From RYN-133 sp963708645 (GTDB lineage Bacteria; Actinomycetota; Actinomycetes; Mycobacteriales; Jatrophihabitantaceae): DNA of 64,000 nucleotides. This document shows, piece by piece, positions 16,534-25,792 of this stretch. The position numbers and the translations under genes are program-made. Under the pieces are notes generated by a model that saw nothing but the letters and a program-made list of their open reading frames with translations, was not told the DNA's origin and ran no database searches. The stretch is from the NCBI GenBank assembly GCA_963708645.1, contig CAVPTA010000007.1, forward strand, positions 558,001-622,000, in the 5' to 3' direction. Position 1 is the first letter of the stretch. Each line of letters starts with the position of its first letter.

Positions 16534-17679
16534 TCAGGACCAGATCGCCTGCGGCTGCTGCGCGGCGCTCGGCCAGCGGCAGCGGCCCGTCGTACTCGCG
16601 GATGACCTCGTAGCGGGTGTTGCGCTCGAGCGGGGTGAACCCGGCGTCGCGGATCAGCGTGAGCAGGTCGTCACGCGTCAGCTTGTCCGGCGTGCCGTAG
16701 CCGTCGGCGTCGTGCGTGATCTTGTACTCGACGACCGAGCCGTCCATGTCGTCCGCGCCCTAGTTGAGCGCGAGCTGCGAGGTCGACAGCCCGTGCATCA
16801 CCCAGAACACCTTCACGTGCGGGAAGTTGTCGAGCATCAGCCGCGAGACCGCGAACGTCGTAGGACGTCGGCGGGCTGGGCCATCGGCAGGTGCGAGAGC
16901 CGGTTGTTGTCGTTGTGGAAGCGCAGCGGGATGAAGACCTGGAACCCGCCGGTCTCGTCCTGCAGCTCGCGCAGGCGCAGCACGTGGTCGACGCGGTGCC
17001 GCGGCTCCTCGATGTGGCCGTAGAGCATCGTCGCCGGCGTCTTCAGACCCTTCTGGTGGGCCAGCCGGTGGATGCGCGACCAGTCCTCCCAGTGCGTCTT
17101 GTGGTCGACGACCTGCTTGCGCACGTCCCAGTCGAAGATCTCGGCGCCGCCACCGGTCAGCGACTCGAGTCCGGCGTCGATCAGCTCGTCGAGGATCGCG
17201 TCGGCGGGCAGCCCGGAGATCTCTTCGAACCAGTGCACCTCGGTCGCGGTGAACGCCTTGAGCGCGACCTGCGGCAGCGCGGCCTTCAGCTCGCGCAGCA
17301 CGCGCGGGTAGTACTTCCACGGCAGCGTCGGGTGCAGGCCGTTGACGATGTGCAGCTCGGTCAGCCCGTCGTCCTTCATGGCGAGCGCCTTCTCGACGGC
17401 CTCCTCGACGCGCATCGTGTACGCGTCCTTCTGGCCGGGCTTGCGCTGGAAGCTGCAGTACGCGCACGACGCCGTGCACACGTTGGTCAGGTTCAGGTGC
17501 CGGTTGACGTTGAAGAAGACCCTGTCGCCGTTCTTCGCAGTGCGGACGCCGTGGGCCAGGCCGCCGAGCCAGGCCAGGTCGTCGCTGTCGTAGAGGTCCT
17601 CGCCGTCCTGTCGGGTCAGCCGCTCACCGGCGGTGATCTTCTCGGTCAGTTCGGCCTTGCGGGCATCGCTCAACGGCAT
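16534..17679 (-). CDS. mqnE: Aminofutalosine synthase (radical SAM), with frameshifts and an in-frame amber codon
   Basis: MqnE joins 3-enolpyruvylbenzoate to adenosine from SAM. The radical-SAM cluster motif is CTASCAYCSFQRK (C-x3-C-x2-C) at about residue 70. Other conserved blocks are HIVNGLHPTLPWKYY, LTGGGAEIFDWDVRK and HIEEPRHRVDHVL. A one-base loss near 16860 shifts the frame to SRLMLDNFPHVKVFWVMHG and LSTSQLALN. A TAG at 16760-16762 then interrupts where a Tyr or aromatic codon is expected, before GADDMDGSVVEYKITHDA. A further indel near 16560 would restore the starting frame and end at TGA 16534. The start ATG is at 17679. The total of 381 residues is the normal family length. Confidence 0.88.
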
Positions 17680-17725
17680 GCTCCGAGAGTACGGACGGGC
17701 CTGGCCGGGCGAGCAGCCGGATCGG

Positions 17726-17753
17726 TTGACGACACTAACTTACCGTTGATAAC
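17726..17753 (+). promoter_or_regulatory. Promoter of the MMPL-TetR operon
   Basis: TTGACG (17726-17731) and GATAAC (17748-17753) lie 16 bases apart, close to the housekeeping sigma consensus. They sit 33 bases before the MMPL start codon and in the divergent gap to mqnE. The -10 box runs directly into a palindromic operator, which fits repression by the TetR protein encoded downstream. Confidence 0.6.
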
Positions 17754-17768
17754 TTAGCTGCGCTAAGT
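17752..17768. promoter_or_regulatory. Palindromic operator, probably of the downstream TetR regulator
   Basis: ACTTAGC-TGC-GCTAAGT is a perfect inverted repeat with seven-base arms and a three-base centre. A related AACTTA element lies at 17737-17742, inside the promoter spacer. The palindrome overlaps the -10 box and the presumed transcription start of the MMPL gene. Size, symmetry and position fit a TetR-family binding site. The regulator gene (20026-20697) is the last gene under this promoter, so autoregulation is likely. Confidence 0.62.
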
Positions 17769-17785
17769 CGTCGAGAGGACTCCTC

Positions 17786-20029
17786 GTGCTGACCCGACTC
17801 GCCAACCTCGGCATCCGCGCCCCGCGGCGCGTGCTCGGCCTGGCCGGACTGTTCTTCGTGCTGCTGGCCGGCTACGGCATCGGCGCGGCCGACCACCTCA
17901 GCTCGGGCGGCTTCTCCGACCCGAACGCGTCGTCGACGAAGGCCGCCGACCTGCTGCAGTCGCGCTTCCACACCGGCGACCCCAACCTGATCCTCGAGGT
18001 CATCGCGCCCGACGGCGCGTCGAGCCCGGCCGCGCGCACGGAGGCCGTGCAGCTGGTGCAGACGCTCAAGCAGGCTCCCAACACGAGCAGGTCGTCTCGT
18101 ACTGGACGGTGCCGAAGCAGGCGGCGGGCTCGCTAGTGAGCAAGGACGGGTCGTCCGGGCTCGTCCTCGCCCGCGTACAGGGCAACGACAGCACGGCCCC
18201 GAAGCGGGCGGCCGACATCGCCGCGCCGCTGACCGGCACGCACGACGGCGTCGACGGTCAAGGCCGGCGGACAGGGCATCGCGTTCAGCCAGGTCAACGA
18301 CCAGACCAAGAAGGATCTCGCGATCGCCGAGGCGATCGCGATCCCGCTCACCGTCATCGCGCTGATCTGGGTCTTCGGCAGCTTCGTCGCCGCGCTGCTG
18401 CCGCTGGTCGTCGGGCTCTCGTCGATCATCGGGACGATGGCCGTGCTGCGCGGACTCGCCTCCTTCACCGACGTGTCGATCTACGCGCTGAACATGACGA
18501 CCGCCATGGGCCTGGCGCTCGCGATCGACTACAGCCTGTTCATCGTCAGCCGCTACCGCGAGGAGGTCCGCAACGGCGCCGCGCCGGACGACGCCGTACG
18601 GCGCACGATGCAGACGGCCGGCCGCACGGTGCTGTTCTCGGCGCTGACAGTCGGCCTCTCGCTCGCCGCGCTGATGGTGTTCCCGGTGTTCTTCCTGCGC
18701 TCGTTCGCCTACGCCGGCATCGCGGTCGTCGCGCTGGCCACCGTCGCCGCGCTGGTGCTGCTGCCGGCCATGCTGACCGTGCTCGGCACGCGTGTGGACG
18801 CGCTGGACCTGCGGGTGGTCGTGCGCCGTGCGTTGCGCCGCCCGCCGCCCCAGGTCAAGCCGGTCGAGGCAGGGTTCTGGTACCGCTTCGCGACCCGGGT
18901 CATGCGCCGCGCGGTCCCCGTCGGGCTGCTCGTCACCGCCGTGCTCGTCGTGCTCGGCTCGCCGTTCCTGCACGCCGCCTTCGGCTATCCGGACGACCGT
19001 GTGCTGCCGAACTCGGCGAGCGCGCACCAGGTCGGCGACGACCTGCGCAACGATTTCTCGGCGAACGCCGCCTCGACGATCGTGGTCGTCGCGCCCGACG
19101 TCGCGGCGGCGCCCGACTCGATCGCCGGCTACGCGCAGCAGCTCTCGTCCATCTCCGGCGTGACGTCGGTGTCGGCAGCCACGGGCACGTACGTCGACGG
19201 TCGCTCCGTCGCACCGCCCGCTTCGGGTATGCGGTCCGGCGACGCCACCTATCTGAACGTGCGCACGAACACCGACCCGGAGTCGGACGCGGCGAAGACG
19301 GTGCTAGCCGACGTGAAGTCGGTGAGCCGGCCGTGGCCGGTCGAGATCGGCGGCCAGACAGCGGTGAACCACGACAGCCTCGCCGCGCTCGGCGCCGCAA
19401 TGCCTTACGCGCTCGTACTCATCGTGCTCGCGACGTTCATCGTGCTGTTCGTGTTCACCGGCAGCGTCGTGCTGCCGCTGAAGGCGCTGGTGCTGAACAC
19501 CTTGTCGCTCTCGGCAACGTTCGGCGCGATGGTGTGGATCTTCCAGGAGGGCCACTTCGGCTCGCTGTTCCGCGATCTCACCACGACCGGCTACCTCGTC
19601 CCGACGATGCCGCCGCTCATGTTCTGCCTCGCCTTCGGGCTGTCGATGGACTACGAGGTCTTCCTGCTCTCGCGCATCCGCGAGGAGTGGCTCAGGTCCG
19701 GCCGCACCGCCGCCGACAACACGCGCGCCGTCGCGCTGGGCCTCGGCCGCACCGGACGCATCGTCACCGCGGCCGCGCTGCTGATGGCGATCGTGTTCGC
19801 CGCGATGGCCGGTTCGCAGGTCTCGTTCATGATGCTCTTCGGAACAGGGCTTACGTTGGCAGTCGTGATGGATGCGACGGTGGTGCGCGGGATTCTCGTC
19901 CCGGCCTTCATGCGACTTGCCGGACGGTGGAACTGGTGGGCGCCACGTCCGCTTGCCGCGCTGCACAAGAAGATCGGCCTGCACGAGGCTCCGTCCACAC
20001 CGGTGCAGCGCGAGCCGGTGGGCGTGTGA
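17786..20029 (+). CDS. MMPL/RND-family membrane transporter, frameshifted twice near the N-terminus
   Basis: About 747 residues when frames are joined. The N-terminus VLTRLANLGIRAPRRVLGLAG enters the first helix. The frame shifts near 18085 (to VVSYWTVPKQAAGSLVSKD) and near 18258 (to GIAFSQVNDQTKKDLAIAE). From there it is open to the end, with two sets of helices. ALAIDYSLFIVSRYREE (first half) and GLSMDYEVFLLSRIREE (second half) are the MMPL proton-relay Asp-Tyr motifs. Extracytoplasmic loops lie between TM1-2 and TM7-8. The GTG at 17786 has AGAGGAC upstream. Its stop overlaps the TetR start as GTGTGA. Such pairs export lipids or drugs; the cargo is unknown. Confidence 0.88.
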
Positions 20030-20697
20030 CCAAGCGGCGCCGGGCGGCGCGCGGGTCGGGTGAGCAGCTGCGTGACGACATCATCACCGCGACGAAGAAG
20101 CTGCTCATGGAGGCCGGCAGTTCGCAGAACGTCTCGATCCGCGCCGTTGCCGACGCGGTCGGCGTGACGTCACCGTCGATCTACCTGCACTTCGCCGACA
20201 AGAACGACCTGCTCGGTGCCGTGGTGGTCGATACGTTCCGGGAACTCGACGACGCGATGCTCGCCGAGGCTGCGACGGCGACCTCCCCGCTGGGACGGCT
20301 GCGCGCGTGCGGGCTCGCGTACGTCCGGTTCGCGATCACCCATCCCGAGCACTACCGCCTGGCGGCGATGGATCCGTGCCCCAAGCCGAACATCGAGGTC
20401 GACGAGGTGCTGCGCTCGTCGGCGTTCGAGCACTTCCAGCAGACGGTCGTCGAATGCATTGCCGCGGGCATCTTCGCCGGTGACGATCCGTTGCCGATCA
20501 CGTTCGATCTCTGGACGGCCGCGCACGGGGTGGCGTCGCTGGTGATCGCGAAGCCATATCTGCCATGGGGAAACCTCGACGAGTTCGCCGACCGGGTGCT
20601 GTGTTCGGCCGCGGCCGGCCACGCGCTGGCCGGCCTGTTTCCCGATACCCCGACTCCGGACACACTGGAGTCGTGGCTGATGGCGCACAAGAGCTGA
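20026..20697 (+). CDS. TetR-family transcriptional regulator
   Basis: A 223-residue repressor. The N-terminal helix-turn-helix is NVSIRAVADAVGVTSPSIYLHFADKNDLL (recognition helix SPSIYLHF), followed by a divergent ligand-binding domain with the C-terminal TetR_C pattern (FDLWTAAHGVASLVIA). The GTG at 20026 overlaps the MMPL stop by four bases, so the regulator and transporter are coupled. It probably binds the palindrome at 17752-17768 and responds to a transported compound. The long open frame covering this gene and the shifted upstream part is an artefact of the MMPL frameshift. Confidence 0.9.
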   Translation: MTKRRRAARGSGEQLRDDIITATKKLLMEAGSSQNVSIRAVADAVGVTSPSIYLHFADKNDLLGAVVVDTFRELDDAMLAEAATATSPLGRLRACGLAYVRFAITHPEHYRLAAMDPCPKPNIEVDEVLRSSAFEHFQQTVVECIAAGIFAGDDPLPITFDLWTAAHGVASLVIAKPYLPWGNLDEFADRVLCSAAAGHALAGLFPDTPTPDTLESWLMAHKS

Positions 20698-21593
20698 GCG
20701 GGCTGCGGCGACTGCTGCCGCGCGAGCTGCACGACTCGCAGCGCCCGAGCGCCACGGCGCAGGCGGTGACGCTGTACCGCGCGCTCGAGTACCGCCGTCC
20801 GGCCGCGCAGCGCATCGTCAGCGATCCGTTCGCCGCGCTGTTCCTGACGAAGGGCTCGCGCGCGCTGCTCGATCCGCTGTCGGTCACCTCGCCGCTGCGC
20901 GACCTCGCGGCCCGGCACGATCTCGGCGGCCTGCCGACCTACGTGCTGTGCCGGCACCGTTTCATCGACGAGCACCTCCTCGCGGCGAGCGATGCCGAGC
21001 AGGTCGTGATCCTCGGCGCCGGGTACGACAGCCGCGCGTACCGCTTCGCGGCAGAGCTCGCCGGCCGTCCGGTGTACGAGGTCGACCTGCCGCCGCTGTC
21101 GCGCCGCAAGGCGGCGATCATTGCCGAACACGGCGACCGGTTCGGCGTCGGTGCGTACGTTCGCGTCGAGATCGACTTCCGTCGACAGGCATTGGCCGAC
21201 GTACTCGCAGCGGCCGGATTCGCCCACGGTGCAAGGACATTCGTCGTCTGGGAGGGCGTCGCGCCGTATCTCGATTCGGCCGCCGTCGACGCGACCCTCA
21301 CCGCCTTGCGCACGATCTGCGGCACCGGCTCGGTGCTGGCGATGGACATGTGGGACGGCACCGGCGGCCCAGGCCCGTTCGCCCCGCTGCGCCGGCTCGG
21401 TGCGCGGGCGATCGCGCTGATCGGCGAACCGGTCACCTTCGGCGCGCCGCCCGAAGGCATGCACCGCATCCTCGCCCGGCACGGGTTCGCGATGAGCGAT
21501 CTGGCCGACGCGGCGAAGCTCGCCCACCGCTACGCCACCGGCGGCCGCCACTCGTTCGAGTCGCTCTACGTTCTGGCGGCCCACCTCACCTGA
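20673..21593 (+). CDS. Class I SAM-dependent methyltransferase, LCMT/PPM-like family
   Basis: A 306-residue protein of the leucine-carboxymethyltransferase-like family that is expanded in mycobacteria and other actinobacteria as putative O-methyltransferases. Visible features: AVTLYRALEYRRPAAQRIVSD (N-terminal motif), YVLCRHRFIDEHL, the SAM motif VVILGAGYDSRAYR (about residue 115), VYEVDLPPLSRRKAA and FVVWEGVAPYLD. I choose GTG 20673, which overlaps the TetR 3' end by 25 bases; GGAG lies just upstream. It is presumably the last gene of the MMPL-TetR operon. The natural substrate is unknown. Confidence 0.85.
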   Translation: MADGAQELSGLRRLLPRELHDSQRPSATAQAVTLYRALEYRRPAAQRIVSDPFAALFLTKGSRALLDPLSVTSPLRDLAARHDLGGLPTYVLCRHRFIDEHLLAASDAEQVVILGAGYDSRAYRFAAELAGRPVYEVDLPPLSRRKAAIIAEHGDRFGVGAYVRVEIDFRRQALADVLAAAGFAHGARTFVVWEGVAPYLDSAAVDATLTALRTICGTGSVLAMDMWDGTGGPGPFAPLRRLGARAIALIGEPVTFGAPPEGMHRILARHGFAMSDLADAAKLAHRYATGGRHSFESLYVLAAHLT

Positions 21594-21597
21594 TAGG

Positions 21598-22037
21598 TCA
21601 GGCCCGCAGGCGGCCCTCGAACTTGGTCGAGAGCACGACGGTGGTTCGGGTACGGGCGATGCCGGGGATCGAGTTGACGGTGCGGATGACCTGCTCGAGG
21701 CCCGCCATGTCCGGCACGGACACCTTGACCACGAAGGTCTCCTCGCCGGCGACGAACCAGCAGTCCTCGACCGCGGGCAGTCGCTCGAGATCGGCTTCGA
21801 TCGCGGGCTGTCGGCGCTGTCGGTGATGAACACCCCGATCAGCGCGCTCACCGAGTTGCCGAGCGCGGCCGGCTCGACCGCGGCGTGGTAGCCGGTGATC
21901 ACGCCCGACGCTTCGAGCTTGCCGACGCGTTCGTGGACGGCCGGCGGGCTCAGCCCGACCAGTCGCGCCAGCTCGGCGTAGGTGGCGCGCGCGTTCTTTC
22001 GCAGCGCCGTGAGCAACTGCCGGTCGACTTCGTCCAT
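21598..22037 (-). CDS. Lrp/AsnC-family regulator, frameshifted once
   Basis: About 146 residues. MDEVDRQLLTALRKNARATY and LARLVGLSPPAVHERVGKLE form the N-terminal helix-turn-helix. GYHAAVEPAALGNSVSALIG starts the RAM ligand-binding domain. The frame shifts near 21808 to AIEADLERLPAVEDCWFVAG and continues FVVKVSVPDMAGLEQVIRTV to a TGA at 21598. The ATG at 22037 has GGGAGG about ten bases upstream. It lies four bases after the ubiX stop, on the same strand as ubiD, ubiA and ubiX, so it is likely co-transcribed with the menaquinone genes. An Lrp-type gene in this position also occurs in Streptomyces. Confidence 0.85.
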
Positions 22038-22041
22038 GCGA

Positions 22042-22653
22042 TCACGACCTCCCTGCTCCGAGTTCACCCGTCCACCGAGTGATCAGGTCGTGCTTGACCC
22101 CGAGCACGTCGAGAACCTTCGCCGCGACGAAGTCGACCAGCTGCTGCACCGTGTCGAGCCCGGCGTAGAAGCCCGGGCTCGCCGGCAGCACCACCGCACC
22201 GGCGTCGTGGAGCGCGAGCAGGTGCTGCAGCGTCGAGCGCGTGTACGGCGTCTCGCGCGGCACGACGACCAGCCGGCGCCGCTCCTTGAGCGTGACCTCG
22301 GCGGCGCGCTGCAGCAGATCCTTCGACAGCCCGAGCGCGATGCCCGCGACCGCCGCCGTCGACGCCGGGACCACGACCATGCCCTGCGTCGGGTACGACC
22401 CGCTGGCCGGACCGGCGCCGAGATCGCCGGGCGTCCAGTACTCCACGTCGCCGATCGCGCGGCCGAGCCAGGTCTCGAGGTCGTCGCGCCAGTGCGAGTC
22501 GCGAAACGACAGGCCGAGTTCGTCGAGCAGGGTCAGCCGAGCCGCGCGTGAGACGACGAGGTCGACAGGCTCGCCCGCGTCGATGAGCGCGTTGAGCACC
22601 GCGCGGGCGTACGGCGTGCCGGACGCGCCGGACACCCCGACCACCCACGGCAC
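22042..22653 (-). CDS. mqnM: Flavin prenyltransferase UbiX-like, futalosine pathway
   Basis: A 203-residue UbiX-family protein (WVVGVSGASGTPYARAVL at the N-terminus; VVVPASTAAVAGIALGLSKDLL; VVVPRETPYTRSTLQHLL; VLPASPGFYAG). It makes prenylated FMN, the cofactor that activates the UbiD-type decarboxylase encoded two genes upstream. In futalosine-type menaquinone synthesis this trio (UbiD, UbiA, UbiX) is called MqnL, MqnP and MqnM. It is intact. The GTG at 22653 lies 11 bases after the ubiA stop. The name ubiX would be equally acceptable. Confidence 0.92.
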   Translation of the reverse strand: MPWVVGVSGASGTPYARAVLNALIDAGEPVDLVVSRAARLTLLDELGLSFRDSHWRDDLETWLGRAIGDVEYWTPGDLGAGPASGSYPTQGMVVVPASTAAVAGIALGLSKDLLQRAAEVTLKERRRLVVVPRETPYTRSTLQHLLALHDAGAVVLPASPGFYAGLDTVQQLVDFVAAKVLDVLGVKHDLITRWTGELGAGRS

Positions 22654-22663
22654 GCGCGAGCGG

Positions 22664-23566
22664 TCATCGGTGCAGCCCGTGCACGATCAGGTCGGCGAGG
22701 GCGAACCCGAACAGCCCGATGCCGATCACGCCGTTGGCGGTGAAGAAGGCGCGGTTCACCCGCGACAGATCATTCGCCCGCACGATCGTGTGCTCGTAGA
22801 CGAGCACCGCCCCGGTGAGGCCCGAGCCCCGTCCACCACAGCCAGCCGAGCCCGGCCGCGGCGCCGAACCAGGCGAACGCTGCGAACGTGACCGCATGCA
22901 CGACCGACGACGTCGCCAGCGCCGCGGGGATGCCGAAGCGGGCCGGGAACGACCGCGACCCGATCTGGCGGTCGATCTCGGCGTCCTGGCACGAGTAGAT
23001 CAGGTCGAAGCCGCCGATCCAGGTGCCGACCGCGATGCCCAGCGCGATCGGCGCCGCACCCGTCCCGTCGGTGACCGCGAGCCACGCGCCGACCGGCGCG
23101 ACGAACTGCGCGAGCGCGAGCAGCACCTGCGGGAAGTCGGTGAACCGCTTGCCGTAGGAGTAGAGGACGAGCAGCGCGACCGCGATCGGGGCGAGCGCCA
23201 GGCACAACCACGACAGCGCGGCGGCGCTCGGCGAGGAAGACGACCAGCGCGACGGCCGTACCCGCCCACGCCGATCCGACGCTGAGCTCGCCGGTGACCA
23301 GCTCGCGCCGCGCGGTGCGCGGGTTCAGCGCGTCGAAGCGCCGGTCGAGGATCCGGTTGGCCGACATCGCCACCGTGCGGGCCGACACCATCGCGACCGT
23401 GATCAGGGCGAGCTGCGCCCAGTGCACCGAGCGGGTCCTGCAGCCACATCGCGGTCAGCGCGGCGATGTAGGCGAACGGCAGCGCGAACACCGAGTGCTC
23501 GATCATCACCAGCGACAGGAACGCGCGGACCTTCGAGCGTGGCGCCGGGACGGCGAGGGTGCTCAC
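22664..23566 (-). CDS. mqnP: 1,4-dihydroxy-6-naphthoate polyprenyltransferase (UbiA family), with frameshifts
   Basis: About 300 residues with eight or nine membrane helices. The start is FLSLVMIEHSVFALPFAYIA. After a shift near 23434 comes AMSANRILDRRFDALNPRT, the first Asp-rich prenyl-diphosphate motif (NRxxDxxxD). After a second near 23225 come YSYGKRFTDFPQVLLALAQ and GGFDLIYSCQDAEIDRQIG, the second Asp-rich motif. A third shift near 22825 leads to LTGAVLVYEHTIVRANDLSR and the stop at 22664. It attaches the polyprenyl tail in the membrane. Frame changes sum to zero over 903 bases. The start GTG is at 23566. Confidence 0.87.
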
Positions 23567-23590
23567 GGCCCAAGTCTGTCAGCCGGCCGG

Positions 23591-25061
23591 CTACAGGCCG
23601 TACTCGCGCCAGCGCCGCGTCGACCAGCGCCTCGGTCGCCTCGTCGAGCACGCACTCGGCCGGCCAGCCGCCGGCCCGGCGGTAGCCCTCGGTCGGCAGC
23701 TTGCGGGTCGCGTCGATGCCGAGCTTGCCGCCGAAGAACTGCTCGTAGGACGCGTGGTCGAGATGGTCGACCGGCCCGACGGTGTGCAGCACGTCGTGGG
23801 CGTAGTCGACGTTGCCGAACGCCCGCCACGCGACCTCGCGGTAGTCGTGCACGTCGCAGTCGGCGTCGACGACCACGATCAGCTTCGACAGCGACAGCAG
23901 GCCGGCGCCCCAGATCGCGTTCATCACCTTCTGCGCGTGCTTCGGGAACGCGCTTGTCGATCGACACGATCACGCAGTTGTGGAACACGCCCGCCTCGGG
24001 CAGGTCGTAGTCGACGATCTCGGGGATCGTCATCCGGATCAGCGGCAGGAAGATCCGCTCGGTCGCCTTGCCGATCGGGCCGTCCTCCTGCGGCGGACGG
24101 CCGACGATGATCGACTGGTAGATCGGGTCGGCGCGCATCGTCATCGTCTCGACGCGCACGAACGGGAACGGCTCGACCGGCGTGTAGAAGCCGGTGTGAT
24201 CGCCGAACGGCCCCTCCGGCAACCGCGATCCCGGGCTCGACCCAGCCCTCGAGCACGACCTGCGCCGCGGCCGGCACCTGCAGCGGGACGGAGACGCAGT
24301 CGACCATGTCGACCCGCTCGCGCTGCACGAACCCGGCGAACAGGTACTCGTCGATGTCGGCCGGCAGCGGCGCCGACGCGGCGTAGGTGACCGCGGGCGG
24401 GCAGCCGAACGCGATCGCCACCGGCAGCCGCTCACCGCGCCGCTCGGCGACCGCGGCGTGCGAGGTCGAGTCCTTGTGGATCTGCCAGTGCAGGCTGACC
24501 GTCGCGATCGTCCTGCTGCTGCAGGCGGTACATGCCGAGGTTGCGCGCGCCGGTCTCGGGATGCTTGGTGTGCGTCAGGCCGAGGTTGAGGAACACGCCG
24601 CCGTCCTCGGGCCACGCCTTGATGCCGGGCAGCAGGTCGAGGTCGACGTCGTCGCCGCGCAGCACGACCTCCTGGCACGGCGCGCCCTTCACCTGCCGCG
24701 GCGGCAGCGGCCGCAGCTGCGCGACCTTGCCGAGCGCGTCCTTGAGCCCGCCGACGCCGCGCGGCAGCTCCGGCTTGAGCAGGTCGGCGATCCGGTCGCC
24801 GATCTCGTCGAGGTATGTCGACGCCGAGCGCGCGCGCCATCCGGCGCGGTCGTGCCGAACGCGTTGATGAGCAAGGGCATCCGGCCGCGCGTCGGGTTCT
24901 CGAACAGCAGCGCCGGGCCGCCCTCGCGCACGCACCCGCTGCACGATCGCCGGTGACCTCCAGATGCGGGTCGACGCGGCGCGCGTGACCCGCGCCAGAT
25001 CGCCGTCGCGTTCGAGCGCGGCGACGAACTCCTGCAGATCGCTGAACGCGCCGGTATCCAC
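23591..25061 (-). CDS. mqnL: UbiD-family decarboxylase, futalosine pathway, with frameshifts
   Basis: About 490 residues when joined. The pieces in order are FSDLQEFVAALERDGDLARV, ALLFENPTRGRMPLLINAFG, PCQEVVLRGDDVDLDLLPGI, GGVFLNLGLTHTKHPETGAR, NLGMYRLQ, PEGPFGDHTGFYTPVEPFPF and KLIVVVDADCDVHDYREVAWRAFGN. The last bases read REYGL then TAG at 23591. These are the UbiD prenyl-FMN-binding and E-x-x-D active-site regions. The enzyme removes the carboxyl group from the prenylated naphthoate. At least four shifts are needed. The GTG at 25061 is the start, divergent from the response-regulator gene. Confidence 0.86.
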
Positions 25062-25063
25062 TA

Positions 25064-25083
25064 GCGCGATCCCAGTATCGCGC
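25064..25083. promoter_or_regulatory. Inverted repeat between mqnL and the response-regulator gene
   Basis: GCGCGAT-CCCAGT-ATCGCGC is a perfect inverted repeat with seven-base arms and a six-base spacer. It fills most of the 38-base gap between the divergent starts of mqnL (25061) and the response regulator (25100). The position would let one protein affect both promoters. In such GC-rich DNA a seven-base match can be chance. Confidence 0.35.
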
Positions 25084-25099
25084 GGTACCGTCGCGCGCC

Positions 25100-25792
25100 A
25101 TGGCGCAGGTGCTGCTCGTCGAGGACGACGCCGCGATCCGCACCGCCCTCACCCGTGCGCTGCGCGAGCACGGCCACGTCGTGACCGCGATCGGCTCGGG
25201 CATGCCCGCGCTGTCCGCCGCCGTCGAGCACGAAGCCCGACGTCGTGCTGCTCGACCTCGGCCTGCCCGACGTCGACGGCGCCGACGTGCTGTCGATGCT
25301 GCGCGCGGTCAGCGACGTCCCGGTCATCGTGGCCACCGCCCGCGACGACGAGGCCGAGATGGTGCGCGTGCTCGACATCGGCGCCGACGACTACGTGATC
25401 AAGCCGTTCACCGCGGGCCAGCTCAACGCCCGCATCCGCGCGGTGCTGCGCCGGATGGGGCGCACCGACGAGGATCCGGTGATCACCGTCGGCGGGCTCG
25501 TCATCGACACCCGCAGCTACGAGGTCACCGTCGACGGGCGCCCGGTCGAGCTGGCCCGCAAGGAGTTCGAGCTGCTGCTCGCGCTCGCCCGCCGCGCCGG
25601 CGAGGTGGTGACCAAGCGCGACCTGCTCAGCGAGGTGTGGCAGCTCGCCTGGGGCGGCTCGGACCGCACCGTCGACGTGCACCTGTCGTGGCTGCGCCGC
25701 AAGCTCGGCGAGACCGCGGCGCAGCCGCGCTACCTGCACAGCGTGCGCGGCGTCGGCGTGCGGCTGGTGGCGCCGAGCGCGACGGTCGATGA
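25100..25792 (+). CDS. OmpR-family response regulator, frameshifted
   Basis: A 230-residue regulator. The receiver domain begins MAQVLLVEDDAAIRTALTRAL. After a shift near 25232 comes VVLLDLGLPDVDGADVLSML with the phospho-acceptor Asp in LLDLGLPD, then VIVATARDDEAEM and DDYVIKPFTAGQL with the conserved Lys. The DNA-binding winged helix is VELARKEFELLLALARRAGE and DRTVDVHLSWLRRKLGE. A second indel near the end lets the frame finish at TGA 25790-25792, overlapping the sensor-kinase ATG by four bases. It probably controls the redox gene set directly downstream. Confidence 0.88.
   Translation: MAQVLLVEDDAAIRTALTRALREHGHVVTAIGSGMPALSAAVEHEARRRAARPRPARRRRRRRAVDAARGQRRPGHRGHRPRRRGRDGARARHRRRRLRDQAVHRGPAQRPHPRGAAPDGAHRRGSGDHRRRARHRHPQLRGHRRRAPGRAGPQGVRAAARARPPRRRGGDQARPAQRGVAARLGRLGPHRRRAPVVAAPQARRDRGAAALPAQRARRRRAAGGAERDGR

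Noticed and set aside
16223..16747. An apparent fusion of the MqnE C-terminus with the DUF4229 protein
   Set aside because: The MqnE part would be cut off from its catalytic domain by the TAG at 16760. An indel near 16560 would give a natural MqnE stop at 16534, 18 bases before a good DUF4229 start.
18109..20697. An 862-codon plus-strand open frame covering the MMPL and TetR genes
   Set aside because: It is the shifted frame of the MMPL gene running into the true TetR frame; only the last 223 codons are a real protein.
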